Shown: positions 1 through 6,491 of the stretch, one piece after another
How positions within the stretch are numbered: the stretch's first letter is position 1
Layout of the letters: every line of letters begins with the position of its first letter
Assembly: GCA_023402355.1 (NCBI GenBank)
Contig: JAEXCG010000109.1
Span: 1 to 7,727, forward strand
Direction of reading: 5' to 3'
Source: Bacillota bacterium
Lineage (GTDB): Bacteria > Bacillota > Clostridia > Christensenellales > Aristaeellaceae
Length of the DNA stretch: 7,727 bases
Made by a program: the position numbers and the translations under genes
The notes under the pieces: model-generated
What the model was told of the DNA's origin: nothing
The model's input: only the letters and a program-made list of their open reading frames with translations
Database searches by the model: none

Positions 1-582
1 CAGCGTCACGTTCCAGGAGGCCGCGCCGCTGCGCGGCCGCAGCGCGTACACGCGGCTCGCGTTTTCCCCCGCGAGGCACAGCGCGTACAGCGTGCCCGCG
101 CTGAACGCGACGTCCGTCACCGGCCCCGGCAGGGCGGCGCGCCCGTTCGGGCGCAGCGTCGCCGCGTCCAAGAGCTGCACCTCGCAGCGTCCGCCCCCGG
201 CCACCGCGAGGCAGCGGCCCGAGGGATCGAGCGCCATGCCGCGCGGCTGCTGGCCCGTGCGCGCGAGCATCAGCGGCGCGCCCGTTCGGCTCTCCAGCAT
301 CAGCACGCTGTCCGCGTCCTGACAGAGCGCGTAGAGCGTCCCGCCGTCCGGCGAAAGCAGCAGGCGGCTCACGTTCGGCCCGCCCGCGAAGAGCTGCTGC
401 GGGCAAAGCGTGCGCGCGTCCAACCGCCAGATCACATCCTCGCGCCGCGAGGCACAGAAAACCGACTCGCCTCCGGCGCAAAGCGCCGCCGCGCCCGACA
501 ACGGCGCGCGGCGGACCCCTAAAGCGCTCAGGCTATACAGCGCCCCCGCCCCGCTGTCGGACGCGATCAGCCGTCCACCCAT
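1..582 (-). CDS. YncE/WD40-like beta-propeller protein, 5' part (runs off left edge)
   Basis: The frame is open from an ATG at 582-580 to base 1, giving 194 residues with no stop; the C-terminus lies outside the window. A strong ribosome site (GGGGAGG) sits 7 nt before the ATG. The protein shows repeats of about 42 residues typical of a beta-propeller: SPDGGTLYAL begins at residue 77, DPSGRCLAVA at 119 and SAGTLYAL at 161, each followed by a strand ending in a turn such as ESRTG or LDAAT. A degenerate earlier copy lies near residues 38-59 (VIWRLDARTL). There is no signal peptide and the propeller begins almost at the first residue, so a cytoplasmic scaffold or sensor is more likely than an exported protein. 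It has seven cysteines in 194 residues, with no evident metal-site spacing. Ligand and role are unknown. It is transcribed divergently from the TSCPD gene. The family call is fairly secure, the function is not. Confidence 0.82.
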   Translation of the reverse strand, partial: MGGRLIASDSGAGALYSLSALGVRRAPLSGAAALCAGGESVFCASRREDVIWRLDARTLCPQQLFAGGPNVSRLLLSPDGGTLYALCQDADSVLMLESRTGAPLMLARTGQQPRGMALDPSGRCLAVAGGGRCEVQLLDAATLRPNGRAALPGPVTDVAFSAGTLYALCLAGENASRVYALRPRSGAASWNVTL

Positions 583-803
583 GGGCCGCCCTCCCCTTCC
601 GCACAAGCTGCATCTACCGCATCCTATGCCAAAGGCCGCCGCCGCGTCCCAGGCGATTGACCCGGCGCGGGCGGCCCGCACATTTGCGCCGGAACGGCAG
701 GAAAACGGCGCAAGGCGCACGAAATAAAGAAGCAGGGCTTTGCAGCCCCGTTTGAGGCGGCCCGTATCGGCCGCGAATTTACCGAAGAAGGAGACATCAT
801 CCC
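583..803. other. Divergent intergenic region with small inverted repeats
   Basis: This 221-bp gap separates two divergent genes and must carry promoters for both, but no convincing -35/-10 pair stands out. On the minus strand TAGGAT (plus 626-621) lies about 40 nt before the propeller ATG and is a weak -10 candidate without a good -35. On the plus strand TTGACC (657-662) resembles a -35 but has no good -10 at 17 bp. Three short inverted repeats are present: TTGCGCC/GGCGCAA at 684-690 and 707-713, GGGCT/AGCCC at 735-739 and 744-748, and GCGGCC/GGCCGC at 757-762 and 769-774. The last lies just before the TSCPD ribosome site. They could be operator or leader structures, or chance in GC-rich DNA. 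No small ORF with a good ribosome site was seen. Confidence 0.4.
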
Positions 804-1052
804 ATGTACACGTACAAGACCCACGGCACCTGCTCGCGCAGCATCGACTTTGACGTGCAGGACGGCGTCGTCACCGCCTGCCGCTTCGAGGGCGGCTGCA
901 CGGGCAATACCCAGGGCGTCGCCCGGCTCGTCGTCGGCAAGAAGGTGGACGACGTGATCGCGATGCTGAAGGGCATCGAGTGCCGCGGCAATACGTCCTG
1001 CCCCGACCAGCTCGCGCGGGCGCTGGAACAATACAGGCAGCAGCGCGCCTGA
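804..1052 (+). CDS. Stand-alone TSCPD domain protein (TIGR03905 type)
   Basis: This 82-residue protein consists of one TSCPD domain. It has the family start MYTYKTHGTCS, the central FEGGCTGNTQG stretch (residues 28-38) and the signature TSCPD at 64-68. Cysteines lie at 10, 27, 32, 60 and 66; C10, C32, C60 and C66 are candidates for a metal site, by analogy with the Cys-rich C-terminal TSCPD region of class II (B12-dependent) ribonucleotide reductases. The length matches the small stand-alone clostridial family. AAGGAG at 788-793 precedes the ATG by 10 nt. It is the first gene of the plus-strand operon, 36 bp before the phasin-like gene. No enzymatic function is established for the stand-alone family; a redox or metal-binding role is inference. 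Family assignment is strong. Confidence 0.93.
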   Translation: MYTYKTHGTCSRSIDFDVQDGVVTACRFEGGCTGNTQGVARLVVGKKVDDVIAMLKGIECRGNTSCPDQLARALEQYRQQRA

Positions 1053-1088
1053 GGGAAGCCGAAGCGCCGCTGCAAAGGAGGTCTATTC

Positions 1089-1445
1089 ATGGAAATACTC
1101 AGCGAAAACGTGCGCAAGCTGCTGCTTGCGGGCGTCGGCGCGGCCGCGGCCACGGCGGAAAAATCGCAGGAGCTGCTGGACGAGCTGGTCAAAAAGGGCG
1201 AACAGGCCCTCGCGCAGGGCCAGGTGCTCAACGAGGAGCTCAAGCACGACATAGGGCAGGCGATCAGGAAAAACGTCACGGTGAACGTCGTCCCGCAGGA
1301 CGGCGAGGCGCTGAAGGAGACGCTCGCCGCCCTGACGCCCGAGCAGCTCGCCGCGCTCAAGGCGCAGATCGAAGCGCTGCAAAGCGAGCAGGAGAAAGCC
1401 GCCCCCGGGCGAAAGGACGAAAGCGATGGCGGGCCGGGAAGGTGA
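1089..1445 (+). CDS. Phasin-like helical protein
   Basis: This 118-residue protein resembles the phasin / PHA-granule regulator family. It has an N-terminal helical stretch with a short hydrophobic patch (LLLAGVGAAAAT, residues 11-22), then a charged amphipathic helix (ELLDELVKKGEQAL, 28-41), a linker with VTVNVVPQ (63-70) and a C-terminal coiled-coil-like helix (LTPEQLAALKAQIEALQSEQ, 82-101) ending in a polar tail. The start is set by a perfect AAAGGAGG (1074-1081) 7 nt before the ATG. Its last 20 bases overlap the start of the UbiB-like gene in another frame, which suggests coupled translation. Classical phasins coat polyhydroxyalkanoate granules, but no PHA synthase is visible here. In this context a membrane- or lipid-surface adaptor for the kinase-like partner is an equally good guess. 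Family call is moderate because such helical proteins are low in distinctive motifs. Confidence 0.8.
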   Translation: MEILSENVRKLLLAGVGAAAATAEKSQELLDELVKKGEQALAQGQVLNEELKHDIGQAIRKNVTVNVVPQDGEALKETLAALTPEQLAALKAQIEALQSEQEKAAPGRKDESDGGPGR

Positions 1446-3009
1446 CGGCTCCTACAGGGAGCGCCTGAGGGAGATCACCGAGGTGCTGATGCGCAGCGAG
1501 ATCGTGCGCGGCATCACGCCCGAAAAGCTGCGCCGCATCCTGGAAGAACTGGGGCCCACGTACATCAAGCTCGGCCAGAACATGTCCATGCGTTCGGACA
1601 TGCTGCCCAAGGCCTACTGCGACGAGCTGGTGCGCCTGCGCTCCGACGTGCCGCCCATGCCCTTTGACGAGGTAAGGCGCATCGTCGAGCGCGAGTACGC
1701 CGCGCCGCTTCGCGACGTGTTCTGCGCGTTCGACGAGCGCGCGCTCGGCTCCGCCTCCATCGCGCAGGTGCATAGGGCCACGCTCAAGACCGGCGAGCGC
1801 GTCGTCGTGAAGGTGCAGCGCGAGGGGATTTACGAGACGATGTCCCGCGACATCGCGCTCTTGCACCGCGCGGTGGGCGTGCTCAGGTACACGCCCGTCG
1901 CGGGGCTGGTGGACTTCAACAAGGTGCTGGACGAGATGTGGTCCGTGGCGCAGCAGGAGATGAACTTCCTGACCGAGGCCGCGAACCTGGAGGAGTTCGC
2001 CCGCCTGAACGCGGACGTGGCGTTCGTCTGCTGCCCGCAGCTCTACAGGGCCTACACGACCACGCACGTGCTGGTGATGGAGTACATCGACGGCCTCGGC
2101 GTGGACGCGCGGGAAAGCCTGGCCGCGGCGGGCTACGACCCGGCGGAGATCGGCGCGAAGCTCGCGGACAACTACGTCAAGCAGGTCGTGGACGACGGCT
2201 TCTTTCACGCGGACCCGCACCCGGGCAACCTGCGCGTGCGCGAGGGCAAGATCGTCTTCATCGACATGGGCATGATGGGCCGCCTGACCCCGCGCGACCA
2301 GGCGCTCATCGGCAGCATCGTGGAGGGCGTGGCCGTAAACGACGTGGGCGCGGTCAAGGACGCGGTCATGTCCATCGGCGACATCCACGGGCGCGTCGAT
2401 CAGGGGCGGCTGTACGCGGACATCGACGAGCTGCTGGCCAAGTACGGCTCGGCGGACCTGGGCGGCATCGACCTGGCCCAGATGTTCGAGGACCTGATGG
2501 AGGTCATGAAGACCCACCACATCTCCATGCCCCACGGCCTTTCGATGCTGGCGCGCGGCATGGCGACGCTGGAGGGCGTCATCGCCGCCCTAAGCCCGGA
2601 GATCAACATCGTCTCCGTCGCCTCCGGACGCGTCGCGGGGCGCATGCTGCGCGAGTTTGACCTCAAAAAGGAGCTGCAGCGCGCGGGCCGCGCGGTGTAC
2701 GCCTCCGCGCGCAAGGCGCTCGACATTCCGGCGCTCGCCGCCGACGTGCTGCGCCAGACCCAGCGCGGCCAGACGCGCCTGAACTTCGACATGCACGCCT
2801 CGGACGATTTGCGCGCCCTGCTGCTCTCGCTCGCGGACAAGCTGGTGACGGGTCTTGTGATCGCGGCGCTGCTGCTGGGCTCCAGCATCCTGTGCACGAC
2901 GGACATGCAGCCCCGCCTTCTGGGTGTGCCGCTGCTGGGCGCCATCGGCTACGCCGCGGCGCTCGCGCTGATCGTCTACCTCGCGATCAAGGAAAAGAGA
3001 CGCAAGTAA
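1426..3009 (+). CDS. ABC1/AarF/UbiB family atypical kinase-like protein
   Basis: This 527-residue protein has the diagnostic motifs of the ABC1/ADCK/UbiB family in order: the KxGQ motif KLGQ (48-51), the Ala/Ser-rich nucleotide loop GSASIAQVH (108-116), the ATP-binding lysine in VVVKVQ (K129), the ExNFxxEAAN motif (E178-N187), the MEYIDG hinge (218-223), the catalytic loop HADPHPGN (261-268, with D263 and N268) and the metal-binding aspartate in FIDMGMMG (D280). All key residues are intact. Two hydrophobic segments near the C-terminus (about 473-489 and 499-521) followed by KEKRRK suggest a hairpin membrane anchor, as in bacterial UbiB proteins. The known family acts as an ATPase or kinase supporting isoprenoid quinone biosynthesis. 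No quinone gene is nearby, and many Clostridia lack respiratory quinones, so the lipid substrate here is open. AAAGGA (1412-1417) precedes the ATG, which lies inside the phasin-like gene. Confidence 0.95.
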   Translation: MAGREGDGSYRERLREITEVLMRSEIVRGITPEKLRRILEELGPTYIKLGQNMSMRSDMLPKAYCDELVRLRSDVPPMPFDEVRRIVEREYAAPLRDVFCAFDERALGSASIAQVHRATLKTGERVVVKVQREGIYETMSRDIALLHRAVGVLRYTPVAGLVDFNKVLDEMWSVAQQEMNFLTEAANLEEFARLNADVAFVCCPQLYRAYTTTHVLVMEYIDGLGVDARESLAAAGYDPAEIGAKLADNYVKQVVDDGFFHADPHPGNLRVREGKIVFIDMGMMGRLTPRDQALIGSIVEGVAVNDVGAVKDAVMSIGDIHGRVDQGRLYADIDELLAKYGSADLGGIDLAQMFEDLMEVMKTHHISMPHGLSMLARGMATLEGVIAALSPEINIVSVASGRVAGRMLREFDLKKELQRAGRAVYASARKALDIPALAADVLRQTQRGQTRLNFDMHASDDLRALLLSLADKLVTGLVIAALLLGSSILCTTDMQPRLLGVPLLGAIGYAAALALIVYLAIKEKRRK

Positions 3010-3031
3010 CCTGCGAAGCGGAGGGAATCGG

Positions 3032-3628
3032 ATGGAGAATCGGCCGGAACTGAGCGGGCGGCTGAGCGCGGAAGCGTTCCGCAGCTACTATTACCTTAAG
3101 GAAGAGCTCGTCGCCTTCTGCAAGGCCGCGGGGCTTCCCGCCGGCGGCGGAAAGCTCGAAATCACCGAGCGCATCGCCCGCTACCTCGACACGGGGGCGG
3201 CGCCCCCCGCCCGGCCCGCGTCAAGGCCCGCCTCCGGCGCGCCCGTGCTCACAGAGGACGCGGTCATCGAGGAAAACCTCGTCTGCTCCGAAAGGCACCG
3301 GGCGTTCTTTCGGGAAAAGCTCGGCGCTTCCTTTTCCTTCAACGTCCCCTTTCAGCGGTGGCTGAAAGCGAACGCGGGCAAAACCTACGCCGAGGCGCTC
3401 GATGCCTATCAAAGGCTCCTTGCGCAAAAGAGGGCGAAGGCGCTCCCCATCGACCGGCAGTTCGAGTATAACGCCTACATCCGCGCGTTTTTCGCGGACA
3501 ACCCCGGCAAGACGCTGGGGCAGGCGATTCGCTGCTGGCAATACAAAAAAGGCCTTGCGGGCACCCACGCCTACGACCCCTCCGACCTGCAGGCGCTGGA
3601 CGCGAAGCGACGGGAGGGAACGCGATGA
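3032..3628 (+). CDS. SAP domain / DUF6434 protein
   Basis: This 198-residue protein has a SAP-like helix-extended loop-helix at about 20-54 (YLKEELVAFCKAAGL, then KLEITERIARYL). A Pro/Ala-rich linker (55-71) follows, then a DUF6434-type region with SERHRAFFREKLGASFSFNV (86-105) and GKTYAEAL (116-123). The C-terminal part, DRQFEYNAYIRAFFADNPGK (141-160) to CWQYKKGLAG, is also typical of these proteins. SAP folds usually bind DNA or RNA, so a nucleic-acid role is possible but not shown; DUF6434 has no known function. GGAGGG at 3020-3025 lies 6 nt before the ATG. The gene starts 22 bp after the UbiB-like gene and its stop overlaps the start of the radical SAM gene (ATGA), so the two are probably co-translated. 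No membrane segment or signal peptide is seen. I recognise this domain pairing from small clostridial proteins; domain naming is from memory. Confidence 0.85.
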   Translation: MENRPELSGRLSAEAFRSYYYLKEELVAFCKAAGLPAGGGKLEITERIARYLDTGAAPPARPASRPASGAPVLTEDAVIEENLVCSERHRAFFREKLGASFSFNVPFQRWLKANAGKTYAEALDAYQRLLAQKRAKALPIDRQFEYNAYIRAFFADNPGKTLGQAIRCWQYKKGLAGTHAYDPSDLQALDAKRREGTR

Positions 3629-4671
3629 GATTTCGGCGCATCAGCGCCTGCCTGGACCTGCGCGGCTGCCCCAACCGCTGCAGGCACTGCTGGCTGGGCG
3701 TGACGCCGAACGGCCGCCTGCCGGCCTCGGCCCTCGAATACGTCGCGGACCAGTTCAGGCCCTACGCGGACGGTCTGGAGGTCTTCGACTGGTACCGCGA
3801 GCCCGATTATGGGGACGACTACCGGGCGCTGCGGGCCCTCTGCGCCCGGCTTTCCGACGGGCAAACCCCGCACTTCGAGCTCGTCAGCGTCTGGCGGCTC
3901 GTCCGCGACGACGCCTACGCCGGATGGCTCTCCTCGCTCGGCCTGAAGGCCGCGCAGCTCACGCTCTTCGGCGGCGAAGAGACGACGGACCTTTACACCG
4001 GCCGCAGGGGCGCGTATCGGGAAATCCTGCGGGCGATCGACCTCCTGATCGCGCAGGGCATCTCCCCGCGCATCCAGGTGTTCGTAAACAAGGGCAACCT
4101 TTCGGAGCTTGAGCACGTCGAGCGCCTGATTCAGCGTCTCGACCTCGCGCGGCGCTGCGAGTCCTTCGGCGGGGCGTTTTCGTGTTTTGTGCACCAGGGC
4201 TCCTGCGCCGGGGAAAACGAGCAGTTCTACGACGCCTGGCTGACGCCCGAGGACCTCGACCGGATACCGGCCTCGCTCGCGGCGTACACGCGCATGCACT
4301 TTCAAAAGGCCAGCCTGGCGGAGGTGTTCGGGCGGACGGAGCAGTCGCTGTGCGAGGCGCTTGCAGCCGACCGCTCCACGAAAAGCCTCGTCAGCGACAG
4401 CCCGGTCTTTTACGTCGACAAGGATTTTGACGTCTACCCCAATTTCAGCGCGCCCGCGCCGCATTGGCGTCTGGGGAACCTGAAGGCGGACGGGGCGAAG
4501 GCCGTGCTCGAGACCTACGCCCAGAGCCGCAGCGTCGCCCAGCGCGTGCGCCTGAGCGTGCCGCTGTGCGACCTCGCCGCGTCGCAGGGACGCAGGGACA
4601 GCAATCGCCTGTTTTCACGGGGCGACTACATCGAATGGCTGCTCAACCGCTATTGCCGTGAGATAGCCTAA
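3625..4671 (+). CDS. Radical SAM protein with a cysteine-poor SPASM-like tail
   Basis: This 348-residue protein carries the CxxxCxxC cluster motif at C15, C19 and C22 (GCPNRCRHCW), which binds the [4Fe-4S] centre that cleaves S-adenosylmethionine. LTLFGGEE (112-119) fits the GGE motif that contacts the SAM amino group. The rest of the core is consistent with a partial TIM barrel, with IQVFVNKGN (150-158) as a likely strand/loop. Near the C-terminus, the segment from VYPNF (270-274) to WRLGNLKADG (281-290) looks like the start of a SPASM/twitch domain, but the usual first cysteine is replaced by N273-F274 and only C315 and C344 follow, so no complete auxiliary cluster is expected. The ATG overlaps the SAP-DUF6434 stop by 4 bp, with GGGAGGG (3612-3618) upstream. 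It is the last gene of the plus operon, directly before terminator hairpins. The substrate is unknown; peptide modification is possible by analogy with SPASM enzymes, but no precursor peptide gene is seen. Confidence 0.9.
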   Translation: MRFRRISACLDLRGCPNRCRHCWLGVTPNGRLPASALEYVADQFRPYADGLEVFDWYREPDYGDDYRALRALCARLSDGQTPHFELVSVWRLVRDDAYAGWLSSLGLKAAQLTLFGGEETTDLYTGRRGAYREILRAIDLLIAQGISPRIQVFVNKGNLSELEHVERLIQRLDLARRCESFGGAFSCFVHQGSCAGENEQFYDAWLTPEDLDRIPASLAAYTRMHFQKASLAEVFGRTEQSLCEALAADRSTKSLVSDSPVFYVDKDFDVYPNFSAPAPHWRLGNLKADGAKAVLETYAQSRSVAQRVRLSVPLCDLAASQGRRDSNRLFSRGDYIEWLLNRYCREIA

Positions 4672-4693
4672 AAGCGCGGCGCTTCCGCCGCGC
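4670..4693 (-). terminator. Intrinsic terminator for the minus-strand operon (distal hairpin)
   Basis: Read on the minus strand, an 8-bp all-GC stem (plus 4674-4681 with 4686-4693) closes a 4-nt loop and is followed at once by UUUU (plus AAAA at 4673-4670). This is a compact rho-independent terminator. It lies about 55 bp past the stop of the methyltransferase-like gene and abuts the larger hairpin at 4694-4733, giving a tandem arrangement. It also sits immediately after the stop of the convergent radical SAM gene. Confidence 0.75.
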
Positions 4694-4738
4694 GCAAAAC
4701 CCGGGCCTTCTCAGTCGAAGACCCGGGTTTTGCACGCG
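4689..4738. terminator. Bidirectional intrinsic terminator between convergent operons
   Basis: The core is a 17-nt stem (4694-4710 with 4717-4733) around a 6-nt loop, with AAAACCCGGG on the left and CCCGGGTTTT on the right. Either strand therefore gives an A-tract, a GC stem and a U-tract. Pairing can extend to 4689 and 4738, for 22 positions. The two imperfect positions (4706/4721 and 4693/4734) are C-A mismatches in the plus transcript but G-U wobbles in the minus transcript, so the minus RNA pairs without interruption. It serves the radical SAM gene (stop at 4671) and the methyltransferase-like gene (stop at 4748-4750). Confidence 0.88.
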
Positions 4739-4747
4739 TATGGGGGT

Positions 4748-5266
4748 CTAGAGATAGCGCCTCACCCGCTTCGCGTACGCGAGGTATGCGTCGCCGAACA
4801 TCTGAGCGCACCACCGTTCCTCCGAAAGGACGATCCAGTGCGCCGAAACCTGAAAGACCAGGACAAAGGCCAGCCAAACCGGCGAGCGCGTCAGCAGCGC
4901 GCAGCCGAGGAAGAACAGAAAGTAGGCGACGTACATCGGGTTGCGCGAAAACCGGTACAGTCCGCTTTGACGAAGCCCGCCCTCCGCCGGGGCCGCGAAG
5001 TCGGCGACGGCCCGCGTCAACAGCGCCAGCCCCGCCGCGTACACGAAAGCGCCCGCGCAGAGCAGCCACGCCGGCTTCACCTGCACGCGAAGGAAGAAGG
5101 GGCAGATCAGCATCGCCGCGGTGGCGGCCTGATAGAGGAGATAAGCGCCCCGTTCTTTCCCCTGAAGCGGCGCGAAATGGGCGGCGCGCCCGACCGCCTC
5201 GCGGCTCAGCAGCCAGAGCAGCCCGAAGCGAACCCCCAAAAAGGGAATCAGCAATAGAAACGCCAT
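4748..5266 (-). CDS. Isoprenylcysteine/phospholipid methyltransferase-like membrane protein
   Basis: This 172-residue integral membrane protein fits the ICMT/PEMT-type methyltransferase superfamily. It has about five hydrophobic segments (near 2-20, 40-58, 65-84, 111-126 and 128-147). The SAM-binding C-terminal half contains GLYRFSRNPMYVA (102-114), a version of the family R-H/N-P-x-Y motif, and SEERWCAQMFGDAYLAYAKR (148-167) with the conserved paired glutamates E149-E150 and the FGxxYxxYxxxVxRY ending. Known members methylate prenylcysteine carboxyl groups or phospholipid amines; bacterial homologues mostly have no assigned substrate, and none can be chosen here. The ATG lies 4 bp after the DUF4129 gene stop, so it is the last gene of the MoxR-DUF58 operon, and it is followed by tandem terminators. 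The length is normal for the bacterial family. Confidence 0.87.
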   Translation of the reverse strand: MAFLLLIPFLGVRFGLLWLLSREAVGRAAHFAPLQGKERGAYLLYQAATAAMLICPFFLRVQVKPAWLLCAGAFVYAAGLALLTRAVADFAAPAEGGLRQSGLYRFSRNPMYVAYFLFFLGCALLTRSPVWLAFVLVFQVSAHWIVLSEERWCAQMFGDAYLAYAKRVRRYL

Positions 5267-5270
5267 CCGC

Positions 5271-6491
5271 TCACCTTCCCTTCAACGTTCGCCTGAGCGC
5301 CCGCGCCTCCTCGCGCGTGACGCCGCCGCCGTAGCGCGCCCGCGCGTACAGGCGGTGCAGCGTTTGGCGCGCGTCCCCCGGCTCCATCCCCGCGAAGTCC
5401 TCGATCTCCCGGGGCGTCAGCGCCTGCGGCGGCCGCTCGCGCGTCCTTGCGCGCACCGCCGACACGAACATGCGCCGTACCGCGCCCTCCGGCGTGAAGG
5501 GCAGGGGCGGCGCGTCCGCGCGCCCCTTTTCCCTGCGCAGGCGTTCCTCGCGCGTGGGCGGGGCGATGAACTCCACCCGGTCGCCCGCCTGCGCGGCGCC
5601 GCGCGCAAAGCGCTTGTAGAGGCTGTACGCCAGATAGCCCGCGAGCCAGAGCGCGCCCACGATCAGCGCCGCCAGCACGAGAAAGCCCAGCGCCTCCTGC
5701 AGGAACTGCCAGATCGCCGAGGGCTCCCGCGCCTCCGCCTGCGGCAGGCCGCCCAGCGGCGACAGCGGCGCCGGTTCCGCCTCCTCCACGGGCGCATCCT
5801 TCCCCGCGGGCAGCAGCGAAAAGAGGAAGCGCAGGCCCGCGAGCAGCAGGCTGCCCAGGGCGTAGACGATCCGCTCCGCGCCCGAGGCGGCGAGCAGGCA
5901 CATCGAGAGCAGCGCCAGCAGGCAGCAGACGGCGAGCACGCCGCGCGTCGCCGCGCGAAGCTGCCGCTCGGGCAGCCTGGCCGCCGCGCCGTAGCGCGAA
6001 AGGAAGGCCCCGAGGTTTTGCTGCGCGCGCCAGACGAGCGTCACCAGCGCGTACAGCGCGCAGAGCCAAAGCGCCATCGTCCGCACGCGCGCGTCCTGCC
6101 AAAACGCCCCGGCGGCGTAGGCCGCGACGAAGAGCGCCGTCGCAAAGTAGCCCGGCGTGTCGGGCAAAATCTCCCTGCGCGCCGCGCGCCCGTACAGCCG
6201 CCAGAGCGAGAGCAGCGCGCAAAGCGCGCAAGCGGCGCCGCGCGCGTAGGGGTGCGCCGGCAAAAGCAGCGCCGCCGCGCTGCAAAGCGCGCACAGGGGG
6301 ACGTACTGCCACAGCGCGGACGTCTCCCGCGCGAGCGCGTACGTCGCGGCCGCAGCGGCGCACAGGTAGGCGCAGCATACGAGCGCGTCGCCCGCCGCAA
6401 GGCCCAGCAGCAGCGCGGGCGCGGCGAACGCGCAGCAAAGGAGCAGCATCGCGCCCGCGCACGACAGCGCGGCCCGTGTCAGGCGTTTCAC
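5271..6491 (-). CDS. Polytopic membrane protein with DUF4129-like C-terminal tail
   Basis: This 406-residue protein starts with GTG at 6491-6489, chosen because it overlaps the DUF58 stop as GTGA and has GGAGG sequences just upstream. The first 230 residues hold about eight hydrophobic helices (for example 8-32, 34-54, 60-78, 113-131, 137-155, 183-204 and 207-228). A Pro/Glu-rich loop (231-258) and one more helix (266-291) follow. The cytoplasmic tail (about 334-406) matches DUF4129: a helix with RRMFVSAVRART, then LTPREIEDFA (358-367), LHRLYARARYGGG (378-390) and an EEARALRRTLK end. DUF4129 usually ends transglutaminase-like membrane proteins in MoxR/DUF58 operons, but no papain-like transglutaminase domain is seen here. 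The membrane part is rich in Ala and has about 14 cysteines. It is probably a partner of the DUF58 protein in envelope maintenance; this is inference from context. Confidence 0.85.
   Translation of the reverse strand: MKRLTRAALSCAGAMLLLCCAFAAPALLLGLAAGDALVCCAYLCAAAAATYALARETSALWQYVPLCALCSAAALLLPAHPYARGAACALCALLSLWRLYGRAARREILPDTPGYFATALFVAAYAAGAFWQDARVRTMALWLCALYALVTLVWRAQQNLGAFLSRYGAAARLPERQLRAATRGVLAVCCLLALLSMCLLAASGAERIVYALGSLLLAGLRFLFSLLPAGKDAPVEEAEPAPLSPLGGLPQAEAREPSAIWQFLQEALGFLVLAALIVGALWLAGYLAYSLYKRFARGAAQAGDRVEFIAPPTREERLRREKGRADAPPLPFTPEGAVRRMFVSAVRARTRERPPQALTPREIEDFAGMEPGDARQTLHRLYARARYGGGVTREEARALRRTLKGR

Noticed and set aside
657..686. TTGACC as a -35 element of a sigma-A promoter for the plus operon
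   Set aside because: At 16-18 bp spacing no sequence resembling TATAAT is present, so it was not reported as a promoter.
92..727. Plus-strand open frames at 92-322 and 410-727
   Set aside because: They oppose the beta-propeller gene, are rich in Arg, Pro and Ser, and lack domain resemblance; the minus frame shows regular propeller repeats and a strong ribosome site.
624..1360. Minus-strand open frames (624-1031 and 797-1360) opposite the TSCPD and phasin-like genes
   Set aside because: They cover well-recognised plus-strand genes with strong ribosome sites and show no family features of their own.
1357..2535. Long open frame (392 codons) on the minus strand opposite the UbiB-like gene
   Set aside because: It is the antisense mirror of a gene with intact family motifs, has a His/Val/Asp/Arg-rich composition caused by GC-biased codons, and resembles no known protein.
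3571..4464. Minus-strand open frame of 297 codons opposite the radical SAM gene
   Set aside because: It is antisense to a gene with intact CxxxCxxC and GGE motifs; the composition is that of a shadow frame.
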